A stretch of 64,000 nt of DNA from Prorocentrum cordatum. Its lineage: Eukaryota; Sar; Dinophyceae; Prorocentrales; Prorocentraceae. The stretch lies in contig CAUYUJ010020159.1 in the NCBI GenBank assembly GCA_963575745.1, forward strand, positions 1-64,000, in the 5' to 3' direction. The notes under the pieces are model-generated. The model was not told the origin of the DNA. It did no database searches and saw nothing but the letters and a program-made list of their open reading frames with translations. A program made the translations under genes and the position numbers. Every line of letters begins with the position of its first letter. Positions within the stretch are counted from its first letter, which is position 1. Of the stretch, positions 50,467-59,842 are shown in pieces.

Positions 50467-53400
50467 TCAACATTCGGTGGCTGGCGCAAGCTCATGCCTA
50501 CCTGTTAATGCACATTGATTCGTGTTTGGTAGATGTGTGCTCATGTTTTCACGACTGACATACTTGGTCAACGCATCCGCTGCATTCTCGTGTGTCCCTA
50601 CTTTCACAATACGAATCATTCCCTCCTGAACTTTCTGCTGTAACCACAATTGACACACCTCGATATGTCTTACTTTCCCCAAGCCTCGTCTGCTCGCAAT
50701 GGCAATCGCAGCCGTGGCGTCGCTCTTCACTGAAATCTCAACTTCCAAGTTAAAGTCTCTTAATACTGCCTGAAGTCCTAAACTCACTGATCCTCCTTTC
50801 ACAAGTCCATAATACTCTGCTTCACCTGACGATAATGCGATGACACTCTGAGTCGTGCTCCAAGATTTTACGAGATGTTTACCCCGCATTACTACTCCTC
50901 CACTCGTAGACTTCCTCGTTCGCTTACATCCTGCGTAATCCGCGTCGGTCCAAATAGTTAATTCTTGGGGCTGCTCCTGATATTGATACACATAGCTGCT
51001 TCTGCTGTGGTACTTCAAATACTTTCCTAACTTGACTAAACCCTTCCAAGAACTCATCGTTGGCTTTGACATGGTCCTAGCGAGTTCCTTTACAGAATAC
51101 TGTATGTCAGACCTGTCCTGAGCTAAGTAATTTGCTCTGGCCGTCAACGCTTGATATATTTTAGCCATGTTGGGCGACAGTTCTACCTCATCTCCCTCTT
51201 CAACTGGAATTCGCTCACCTGGCACTTCAGTCCTCACTTTTACTCCTTCTAGCTCAAGCTCTTTCACAATTATCTCTGCATGCCTTTGATCTGCCTCATA
51301 CCTCAATCCTTCCTTCGTCCATTCCACAATCCTGTTAAGAATTCTGATCGCCTTCATGTCCTCCTTCCCTGGTCCAAGTCGTCCTCTCACCTTCACTTCA
51401 AACTCCTCCTTAATTTTATTTTCAAACCGGTCGAGATCATGATCACCTCCTAACAGCGTGAAATCATCTCCATGAACTGTTAACCATAACGCTCTACTCT
51501 CATGCTTGAACACGCATGGCGACGCAATTCCGCTCTTGAACCCAGCCTCGTTAGCAAAGTCCATGTAACAGTCTTCCCAGTTGCTCGCAGCGTCTCTGGC
51601 TCCGTACATTGATTTTAACAGTTTTCCGCACATACCTGGTTCATAGTCTTCGTCTGGTAACCTGATAAATATGTCTTTCTTTGCTGGAGCGTAAAAGTAA
51701 GCTCGTTTGATGTCAACGAATGCTAACTTTAATCCTTTCTCACGCTCACCGTTCGTGAATCCAACTCCCTCGGTAACTGCCATTGAGAAGAGCAGTTTTT
51801 GTGCCTCCAGTGGAGGTGTAGCTGCGAATATGTTCTTTTCTTTGGAATTGTATTTAACCTGCTGGGCTACCAGCCTTGATCTGTGGTCTGGGCTTAACTC
51901 ATCTCCTTTGTTGATGTCTATCCATCTGGTTCCGACGGGCGCCTTCCCCGTGATTTGCCAACGCACTTCCTCCTTCACTTTCTCGTAAACTCTGTGTTTT
52001 CTGAATTGTTCCATTTCTTCTTGACGTGCTTTCACAGTCAATTTAGGGTCGAGCTCGTTTCCTGTGACATCATCCCAAGCTTGAGTAATCTCTCCATTTT
52101 CTTTGTGGACAACGTTGATCGCGTTCATTGGGAAAGGGTTAACTGTACCAGTTCTTTCGCACGCCGCACATGTGCTAGGCGTCTTGAGCCATCCCTCATG
52201 CTCACATGCACAGCACTTCCACCTGTGTGGAGCAATTTCGCCGACAGCTTCATACGTAAAGGTGGTGGAAGTGTTAACTGGCCCCTTCTTAAACATTATC
52301 CTTCTCTCTTTCCCTGTGATCTCGTTCACAGGCCTGTTCTCGATAATCTTCCCGGTGTCTATGTCAGCGGTAATTCTCCTAATGCATGAACTCCATTGTG
52401 GTCCACTTGGTCCCGGCAGCATTAATCTTTGTGTTCCATAATCTCTCCTCGTCCACGTTAACTGGTGCTTGTGCTTCCTATCTTCGTTCTCATGTTCACA
52501 TGCACAGTTAATCTCGCTTATCTGCGCCTCACTTTGTTCTTCTTCTTCTTCGGCTTCCATGTTCGCTACTTCTTCTCCTTTAAATGTACCCCCTTGACGA
52601 CCGTCGATCTTCATTTGCTTTACAAGTCCTTTCAGTATCGCTCGACACAGTTTATCTGGGTAGACCTCTGATCTGTGCGTCCTACCGCCACCAGTTAACT
52701 CCATGTGTCGATGTTGCCCTTTACATGTCCAACTTAACTCATGGCCGATGGCTGAACTGTTTGTCATGAACTTGGTCGGTTTCTTAATGAACATCTCTTC
52801 GCCTTTGACCATCTGCTTTAAGTCGTAACAGCACAAATCTCCATCGCATGCTTTGACATCCTTGTTTCTGAGTAACCGTTGCACCGTTGAAGTGCCCCAG
52901 CTGGTTGCTCCTGCAGGGTGCTCAAACAGAAAGTATAACCCATTTCGCCGTTGAATTTCGCAAAGCTCCATCGCAAACGTCATCTGCTTGGCCCCGTAAT
53001 CCAACATCTGTTTCACACGGTCAGCACCTAATCTTTTAAAGTTGAACGTTTGGAGTCTGCTGAAGGCTGCGCACATGGGGCTCACCACCAGTAACAGGGC
53101 TGCTTTGGATTTGACACTCTTTTTCGCTTTCGCACGCATGGCTGGCACATTAAAATCCCATGGGTTACCATGTTGGTCTCGCGTCGTTAAGTCCATTGCT
53201 AATCCCGGTATCAATCCCATTTTTTTTGCCATTCCAGTAACTCTCACCGGCGAATACGCCTCGGTCGCGTGCGCCTGAGTCTCGTGTTGGCATGCCCCAT
53301 GGAGCCTGGTGGCTCTCCTTACTTCGTTTAATTGACGTACGATGTTCAATTCCCCACTTGTCAACCATTCAACCAGTTCAGAGTTAAAACCCATCATGTT

Positions 53401-53870
53401 GAGCCCCAATCTGATGTCGTTTACTTCTGAAATTTCTTCATCTTGTTCCATATCAAGTTGACGATGCTGAGTTGCCTGTTGATCTTCTTCGTCATGGTCG
53501 TCCTCTGCTTTTCGTTTATTGGGTTTACTCGGGGAATCTTTCATTTCTTCATCTTCCACTTCGAACTCGGTCCATCCGGTCCAGTAACCGTTAGAGGGGT
53601 TTCCCATAGCCCATGTTTGATCGTCTCCATCGTCACCATACCAAGCATCTTCGTGCTCATGTATCTTGCCGCCGTCAATCATGATCGCGTGGGTATATCT
53701 TTTAGGCTCAAGTTTGTCCCAATCTACTGGACACCCACCATTGGTGGGGAAAGCTAACTCTTTCCTCGGTCGTCGGTGCTGGCATATAACTTTGTTTCCC
53801 TTTATTACCCACTCGTCCTTAGATTCCTCAACTTCGGCGCTCGGCGGAGGTGGCACATTGATCCTCAGTT
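50467..53870 (-). CDS. pol: Copia Pol: methyltransferase-like segment, zinc finger, reverse transcriptase, RNase H
   Basis: About 1130 codons, frame -1 relative to integrase with a short overlap. Numbering from 53856: acidic N-terminus; residues about 205-410 resemble a cytosine methyltransferase fold with SPMCAAFS (259-266) and FEHPAG (311-316); a W-x-C-x2-C...C-x2-C finger at 546-566 (RanBP2-like spacing). RT: TRWIDINKGDE (643-653), LAFVDIKRAY with Asp715, LLKSMYGARDAASNW (746-760), and VHGDDF with Asp797/798, where YVDD is more usual in Copia. RNase H: WTDADYAG (Asp971), SSGEAEYYGL (Glu1012), SDATAA (Asp1046), KVGTHENAADALTK. It copies RNA into DNA and degrades the RNA. No stop or frame break inside. 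Confidence 0.93.
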
Positions 53871-55263
53871 TCTTCGCTTGACTTTCTGATTCTTGTTCAC
53901 GATTTCTGGCCCGCGACTTTTACTCTCAAGCCTTAACTGTGCCGACGCTAGCCTTGCCTGGATGCTCGGGCTCTCTTGTTGCTTTAACCATTCAATAACT
54001 CGAGTCCTGCAATCAGCGTTATGCGGTTTGTGTTCGTTGTCTCCTCTCACGAGGCATTTACATCCGTAACACCCTGGTGTCGGTCCCATTTTCAAATATT
54101 CGTGCTTTTTAACTGCAATCCCTCGTGCAATGAGCGGCTTCGTCTCAGGCGCAGTTAATTCTTGCTCTGGTAGATCCATGGGTACCATGATCCTAGACTG
54201 TATTTCCATTCCCGCTGTGCTCGGGTCAGGCTGCCAAGGTAACCCCTTTATTTCGGTGATCTCGGCAATATTCCATCTTTCCGCATCGCTTCCTTTTCTT
54301 TTAAACTCGTGCGCCTTGATTGCACCATTGGGCGCCCCAATAATTAGCTCTTGACTTTTCTCGTTTATGCCTAGAAACACTCCACTTTCCCATCTCAGTT
54401 CGAGCTTCTCGCGGCCGTTGTGCGCAGGTGTCTTCAAATGCATGACACACTCACCAAACACAGGAATTTGCTTGTTAAATTTTCGTCCCCTGCACCTCTC
54501 ATGGGCCGTCTTCCCATCCGTGTCCATTGTGAACTTGTTAATCAAAGAGGACGCGTAGCTCACCAGCCAAGGTATTATCTGATGGCTTTCACCAAACTCA
54601 GTCTTATAATTGGCATCTAAGGCGCTCTTTAACGTTCTGACCTGACCCTGCACTGTCCTAACGGCTCTCTCAATTTCGCCGTTGGCCTTTGAGTCGCCTA
54701 CTGGGCTAACTTCAACTCCCATGTCAAGATCACACGAAGCTTTAATCCTATTAGCCAGTGCTGTGATTGCCGCTTCCCCATCACTTTTGAGTATCACCTC
54801 CTTGTATCCGGTAAAACTTATCATGTCGCATCCTACTTTTACCGAGTACGAGTCCACTCCTTTTTTCATTAACATTCTGCTCCAAGTTAATTTGGTCTCT
54901 CTGCAATGCATGACCAACATTGGATTGCCATTGCTGGTGCTTTCACCTTCATCCTTTCTTCCTTTAAGCCGCATGCAGTCCATTGAAATCACTGGCGCGT
55001 TTCCGTTCCCCTCTCTTTTGCGTCTACGGTGATTGCGTCTGCGCGCTTTCCCTCTAACGCAATGTGGGCGCCAGCTTCGGCAAGGCAAATGCGTCGTGTT
55101 ATACGCTTCAACTCCCTCCTTTGAGGGCCTCATGTCACAATAAACTTTCTTTGGTAAACCCGCTTCATCACCCACAAATACATCTTCCACATCACTTAAC
55201 TCACTATCGTTGCCCCCACTTTCACTCCCTTCGTCTCCTTCGGCATTGAAGACGTTTAAGTTT
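53865..55263 (-). CDS. Copia integrase
   Basis: Frame -1 relative to protease. The open stretch reaches upstream of GTG 55190 to about 55263 (Ser/Gly/Glu-rich lead-in). Numbering from 55190, a His/Cys motif HLPCRSWRPHC at 34-44 resembles the N-terminal zinc region of these elements. The DDE core shows ISMDCM (Asp71), LKSDGEA (Asp137) and NGEIER (Glu174), with 36 residues between the last two. A C-terminal cluster CYGCKC...H...C at about 384-405 is also seen in dinoflagellate Copia proteins. It inserts the DNA copy into the genome. All three catalytic acids are present. Its last codons overlap the RT frame. Confidence 0.9.
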
Positions 55264-55291
55264 TCGCTTGGTCTTACGGGCGATGGGGGGC

Positions 55292-55867
55292 TTAGTAGAA
55301 CAGATCCGCCTCCAGGGTTCCCGGCCGCGGAAAACCCTCAGTTACGTTCACTTCACTCCTGGGATTGACGGCCTCCGCTGGTCCCTTCGGTACTGTGATG
55401 TTGAACTGGAATGTGCCATTCTTCTCATGAATGGTTGTGAACTTACCGGTCGCCTTGTTCATGATGTGGCTCAGGGATCTCCCGTTAGAATCCTTGTCGA
55501 ACACCACTCTATTTCCAGCGTTTACCATCTCTCTGACAGATCCTAGGACTTTGTTGACCTCTGCTACCTGAATCGGCATACTGACGGCGTTCCCATGCTC
55601 ATTTTTACCTGTGATCACTCGTTGACCATAATTCTTTATCGTGGTTCCATTTGCTGCACTGTAGTGTCGTCCCTGCTTTGACGCGCCCGTATGCTTAATA
55701 GGGAAATGAGTGCCAACTTTGGGGGGTCCCACTGTGTTGCATGCGCCGGAGTCCACGGTAGCCACGATCGTCTCATGCGTTGCACTTGGTGGTGGCACCG
55801 CGTTAATCTCTGGATCACAGCCCCGCATCTCAATTAGCCCAATTTCCTTGCACTTCTCCAGCCAACT
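55292..55867 (-). CDS. Copia aspartic protease region
   Basis: Same frame as gag, from just after the TAA at 55868-55870 to a TAA at 55294-55292; the first ATG is at 55828. VDSGA, about 25 residues after that Met, is the retroviral-type catalytic D-S/T-G motif, in a setting of beta-strand residues (ATVDSGACNTVG). It should cleave the polyprotein. Because two stops separate it from gag, and integrase is in another frame, either recoding or splicing is needed, or this copy carries mutations. Confidence 0.8.
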   Translation of the reverse strand, partial: SWLEKCKEIGLIEMRGCDPEINAVPPPSATHETIVATVDSGACNTVGPPKVGTHFPIKHTGASKQGRHYSAANGTTIKNYGQRVITGKNEHGNAVSMPIQVAEVNKVLGSVREMVNAGNRVVFDKDSNGRSLSHIMNKATGKFTTIHEKNGTFQFNITVPKGPAEAVNPRSEVNVTEGFPRPGTLEADLFY

Positions 55868-55999
55868 TTATTCCTGCCTCACGCTTTTACTTATTCTCTG
55901 GTCCCATTGACTAGTATGATTACAGTCCCCGTTACACTGGTGTTCCTGATAAATTCTTTTCAAATTCACCGCGTTGTTACATGCCGTTTTCTTTCTGGC

Positions 56000-57901
56000 C
56001 TAATAGGGCAGGTCCCATTTCTCGTTAACCTCCTCGATTGCAGGCTGGTCTAGCGGCACGTTCATTGCTTCCTTCATCTCAACGCTGAGATCATGCTCTG
56101 GTTGGCCGAACGAGGTGGTTTGTTCAATCTCAGTGTTCACTGCAAGTTTCTCTTGCTCAACTTCGTTGGCGGTCTTCTTGGGGCCCGGACAGTTAATGGC
56201 AATATGCCCTTTTCCGCCACACTTGTAACACTCACGCTCGCTGTGCGGGGTGAACTTCCCTTGGCCTCCGTAGCTTCCTCCCCACGAGCTGCTTCCTTTA
56301 CCTCCCTGTTTGCCTCCGATCTTACCTTTCACATGGGATCCGTAAGTGGCTCGGTAATCTTTGCCTTTTCCGCCCTTGCCACCTTTACCTCCTTTGGTGA
56401 ACTGTTTAGGTCTTGTGCAATTTCTGGCTAAATGGCCAATGCCTCCACAATTGTAACACCTGGGGCCCGCTCCTTTACCTTTGCCTTTGTTTACTGCGTC
56501 AATTTCTCCATATTCTCCACCGTCAAACTCATTGGCCCAGGACCCGTAATTCCACGATCCATCTTCTGACCACCAGTTTCCATCTTCGTCAACCCATCCT
56601 GTTTGGTCCCAAACATTTTCGGACCCTTGACTCATCTCGTTGATATTCCCAATGTCCATTGCATCCTTATTTTTCGTATATGAGTCAAGTTTCTTTTTAC
56701 GCGCCCAGTCTGCGCACTTTGAGTACAATTTCTGAAATGAGTCAATGTTAAGCGCGTCAGGCGTTCGCCAACATGCCTGCTGCCATTCGTCGAACCAGTC
56801 ATTCGCGTGCACCATTATGGCCCTGAGCGCAGTGACTTTAAAAGGAAGAGGCAGCGAGTAATATTTACCATATTTCTCAAGATGTTCTGCCAATGCGCTC
56901 CATTCCTCAAGTCGGGTAACAGTGTCAGTGATCTTCTTGGGCGGCTCAGGATTCATGGCATGCGTCATTGTTGATGATAAGGTCGCTCCGGTTACCGCCG
57001 AGTACCATTTGTAAACCTTTTGCCAAGCCATGATTCCATCTCCATCCATCAGTCCCTTTAATTTTCCTCTGGCCTCCGCACCTTCAAGTTTCTCGTTCAG
57101 AATGTACCATAAGTCTTCCTCCATCTGAGTTTTGTCTCCCTCGGTGAACTCAGATTCGCCTTTGTTGTCGTCCTCGGCTCGTTTGGCCTGATTCGCCTTC
57201 AGGTACTCACTTGCAGTTAATCGGCGGTTCATTATGCGTATGATGTCGTCATCGTCCTCCTCTGGTACGACTCCGTCAAGCGTCTCCAGCTTCTTGTTTA
57301 GCATTTTCAGTGCCGGTCGGTAACTCGGCTTCACTTGGGCTAGTGCGTTCAAGAACTTGTCGTTCCAGTCTCTGAACTTTGCTCTTTCCCCACTGAAGTT
57401 CTTCAGCGCCTGTAATGCTTTATATTCGCTTATCGGTTTACTGCTCCCGTGCTTGCTTCCGCTTCCTCCTTTAATCGCTCCCGAGATCTGACCAAACCTT
57501 TCGATCAACTTTTCTTGTACTTCACTGTTGGTCTCCAACTCGGTGACTCTTTCCACCAATCTGCGAGCATCCCTTTCGAGTGCAGCGTTTCTCTTTGTGA
57601 TCGCTAACAGCATGCTGTTGGTCTTGTGGGCACTCTGTAACATTTGGAACGCTTCGGCATTCGATACCTCCCTTCGATCCTGTGTTACTCGCTCGTTAAT
57701 GAACGTTGCGAGTCCGAAATGGTTCGCGAGTAGCGCCGTCTGAACGTAACTGAAGTCTCCGCTCATGTATGCTTGTTCGCACAGATCGTTGAAGCGATTC
57801 GGGTCCATGTTGACCCATGCATCTCTGTCTGCCGGCACATTGAGATTAACTGGCGGGTCGCCCTGCCCAGGTCTGGCCGCAGCTGCCGCTGCCGCTGCCA
57901 T
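56000..57901 (-). CDS. gag: Copia Gag with two zinc knuckles
   Basis: 633 codons. The ATG at 57901 is only 21 nt after the LTR, in a GCCATGG context, and no earlier in-frame start exists, so this start is likely. Gag forms the particle and packages the RNA. An Ala-rich N-terminus precedes a helical region (about 80-140) and a capsid-like part (about 155-400). The C-terminal third is Gly/Lys/Trp-rich with CCHC knuckles at about residues 482-495 (CYNCGGIGHLARNC) and 558-571 (CYKCGGKGHIAINC). Ends with TAG; the same frame then runs about 43 codons to a TAA before the protease frame. Confidence 0.93.
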   Translation of the reverse strand: MAAAAAAAARPGQGDPPVNLNVPADRDAWVNMDPNRFNDLCEQAYMSGDFSYVQTALLANHFGLATFINERVTQDRREVSNAEAFQMLQSAHKTNSMLLAITKRNAALERDARRLVERVTELETNSEVQEKLIERFGQISGAIKGGSGSKHGSSKPISEYKALQALKNFSGERAKFRDWNDKFLNALAQVKPSYRPALKMLNKKLETLDGVVPEEDDDDIIRIMNRRLTASEYLKANQAKRAEDDNKGESEFTEGDKTQMEEDLWYILNEKLEGAEARGKLKGLMDGDGIMAWQKVYKWYSAVTGATLSSTMTHAMNPEPPKKITDTVTRLEEWSALAEHLEKYGKYYSLPLPFKVTALRAIMVHANDWFDEWQQACWRTPDALNIDSFQKLYSKCADWARKKKLDSYTKNKDAMDIGNINEMSQGSENVWDQTGWVDEDGNWWSEDGSWNYGSWANEFDGGEYGEIDAVNKGKGKGAGPRCYNCGGIGHLARNCTRPKQFTKGGKGGKGGKGKDYRATYGSHVKGKIGGKQGGKGSSSWGGSYGGQGKFTPHSERECYKCGGKGHIAINCPGPKKTANEVEQEKLAVNTEIEQTTSFGQPEHDLSVEMKEAMNVPLDQPAIEEVNEKWDLPY

Positions 57902-57906
57902 GGCAA

Positions 57907-57922
57907 CCGCGCTCCGCTACCA
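57907..57922 (-). promoter_or_regulatory. Primer binding site, initiator-Met-like
   Basis: Sense TGGTAGCGGAGCGCGG directly follows the LTR. It begins with TGG (pairs with the tRNA CCA end) and resembles the TGGTA.C.GAGC primer sites that pair with initiator tRNA-Met in other LTR elements. Confidence 0.75.
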
Positions 57923-58097
57923 TGCAAAACCCCGAGGAGGGTTCTGCACGGGAGCCTGGCAACAATGATAAGGATAGGTCACCTTTATACTCCCGAACGG
58001 CAAAGCCGGTCTATGTAGCTTCAACCGTTAAACACTTGAGCCAAAGGCAGCAGGGTTACTATTCCTCCCCTGTCACACGCACGCTTGCATGTTAACA
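57923..58097 (-). repeat. 5' LTR of the Copia element
   Basis: 175 bp. In sense orientation it starts TGTTAACATGCAAGCG and ends GGGGTTTTGCA, the TG...CA ends usual for LTRs. It must carry the promoter. The sense strand contains TTTGGCTCAAG at 58045-58035. Confidence 0.97.
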
Positions 58098-58102
58098 CTT
58101 CC
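58098..58102. repeat. Target-site duplication CTTCC, right copy
   Basis: Pairs with 47349-47353. Because the target is pyrimidine-rich, chance similarity is possible, but the position is exact at both LTR ends. Confidence 0.9.
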
Positions 58103-58243
58103 TCCTCCTCCTCCTCCTCCTCCTCCTCTCCTCCTCCGCCTCCTCCTCCTCCTCCTGCTCCTCCTCCTCCTCCTCCTCCTGCTCCTCCTCCTCCCCCTCT
58201 CCTCCTCCTCCTCCTTCTCCTCCTCCTCCTCCTCTTCCCTATC
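58103..58243. repeat. (CCT)n tract, right flank of the Copia insertion
   Basis: Continuation of the 47127-47353 tract, with GCT and CGC interruptions. Confidence 0.95.
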
Positions 58244-58263
58244 CTCCTGGGGTCGGGGGCGAC

Positions 58264-58387
58264 ATTCGGGGCGAATAGCCCAGGGGGAAGCAATACATGT
58301 ATCCAGGGGCGCCGATGGTCCATACCTTCGGTGAGGCTCCCGGGCGAATGCGTATAATGCTCGCCTCTGGGCTGTTCGCCCCGATCG
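58264..58387. mobile_element. Inverted-repeat element, family L
   Basis: Arms ATTCGGGGCGAATAGCCCAG and CTGGGCTGTTCGCCCCGAT; one copy in the window. Confidence 0.75.
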
Positions 58388-59213
58388 TCGCCTCCTCCTG
58401 GGGCCCTCTTCGACGCATGCACGCCTCCCTGGCACAGTGCACTCCCGGCGAGGCGCCAGTTGGAAGAAGAACGTGATGATCACGACGTATTTGGCTTGGC
58501 CCCTCGCGCAGGTATAGTCTCTGGATTCAGTGGGAGACGGAAGGAGGCGGTTGAGGACCACGGGTAGGGGAGATGAGCGGAAAAGGGGGGGACGGGGAGG
58601 AGGTGAGGTACGTGGTGGGAGAGGCCACCTCCTCAACCAATTTCTATTGCTGCCCACCAGGTCTCTTCAACGAGAAAACGCATCGGGATGATGCTGCCGA
58701 AGCGATAACATCAACTCCCAGGTGGGTCGTGACCGTCGTCAAATGAATTCGGCATTTCAGCACTTTCCATGCTTGTTTAAAACTGCCCGATGCTGTACAA
58801 TTCGTGTTTGCGGTGAGGCGCTTCGGTGACTGAGACGAAATTTACATTCCCTGCGGTAGTGAAGAGTCATAGCATCATGGAGACGTGATTGTGGTCGGCG
58901 ATGACGGCGGCATCCCCTGATGGTCAGGCGATGACCCCAAGTGTGAAGACTCCAGACCCAATGCATGTAAGCATGTGTGAATGTGGCTGCAAGGTGCTGG
59001 ACGGTCTCAATTGCGCGACCATGCATATGTGATGTCCGACGATCCACTTAAGGCCATGTCCACCTCCGTGCCGGGAGGCGCAGAAACGTGTCCGCAATCC
59101 CCGTACACTCCCAATTGTGGACTATCGATCGATCCCGCAGATCTCCCGACCCCCACTGTTAGAACGTCGGGAAGCTCATGGGGGGTGACCCACAATGGGG
59201 AGTGAAACAAAGA
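58388..59213. other. No gene recognised
   Basis: AT-balanced unique DNA. No frame with domain content and no tRNA or rRNA signature. Confidence 0.55.
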
Positions 59214-59214
59214 T

Positions 59215-59286
59215 CCCTCAAGGTGCCCTTTTGGGCCCCTTTTGGGCACATGCCCTGAAAAGGGGCCCTAAAGGACCCTTGAGGGC
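59215..59286. repeat. Short hairpin-forming inverted repeat
   Basis: Arms CCCTCAAGGTGCCC...GGGCCCCTTTT and AAAAGGGGCCC...GGACCCTTGAGGG around a 15-nt loop. Confidence 0.8.
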
Positions 59287-59428
59287 CATCTTTGGGTACC
59301 ATGTTTGGGCCGTTTCGGCCCCATTCACACTCGCCCGAGAGATGGCCCCAGAGGACAATTCCGTTGTTGCATTGTGGGGTCCTTGGAGGCCCCGGGGGCA
59401 GCCCGGAAAGGCCAGCCTTGTGACACGA

Positions 59429-59437
59429 GTCCTCGTC

Positions 59438-59486
<49 letters not shown>

Positions 59487-59535
59487 ATGTCCTCGTCGTC
59501 GTCATCACCGTCGTCGTCATCGTCGTCGTCGTCTC
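59429..59535. repeat. (GTC)n microsatellite
   Basis: GTC triplets with a few ATC interruptions. Confidence 0.95.
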
Positions 59536-59712
59536 GGAGATGTCCTTCTCGGGTTCATGAGCGCCCAAGACGGCCCCATGCGATTCGGGCACCGCAAGCG
59601 AGGGCCCCGAAGCTGCCACGATTCCCCTGAAGGCCCACACGATCGGGAACTCGAGCTGCCGTACGGCGCCATGCACAGCGGCATCCAAGAGACCTGCCAT
59701 CGCTCAAGAGGC

Positions 59713-59842
59713 CTGCCATCGCTCCGACGTTCATTCCCAGTGTTTTTTTGCGGTGCCGTGCGCACTTTCTCTGTTGCCAGATGATCAGGGATGCCCCTCG
59801 ATGGCCCTCGCCGAAAAAAAAACACACGCCCGAGCGATGCCC
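59713..59842. mobile_element. Inverted-repeat element, family A copy 4
   Basis: Left CTGCCATCGCTCCGACGTTC; right CACGCCCGAGCGATGCC; internal CCTCGATGGCCCTCGCCG. The most diverged copy; a further CCATCGCTC lies just upstream at 59698. Confidence 0.8.

Larger units (their letters stand above)
47354..58097 (-). mobile_element. Complete Copia-type LTR retrotransposon
   Basis: 10,744 bp, sense on the minus strand. Order: 5' LTR (58097-57923), primer site, gag, protease, integrase, reverse transcriptase/RNase H, two extra ORFs, polypurine tract, 3' LTR (47528-47354). Integrase precedes RT, which defines Copia. The LTRs differ at 4 of 175 positions, and CTTCC flanks both ends, so this is a fairly recent and complete insertion. 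The coding DNA is clearly less GC-rich than its surroundings. Frames change by -1 between protease and integrase and again between integrase and RT; gag ends in TAG. Confidence 0.97.

Noticed and set aside
47939-50495. ORF3/ORF4 as an envelope glycoprotein
   Set aside because: No signal peptide, membrane-spanning stretch or furin-like site; only position matches envelope-bearing elements.
47519-58097. Apparent excess of GTTAAC sites in the Copia element
   Set aside because: About ten sites in 10.7 kb is above random expectation, but the element is AT-richer than its surroundings and I cannot test significance without a computed background.
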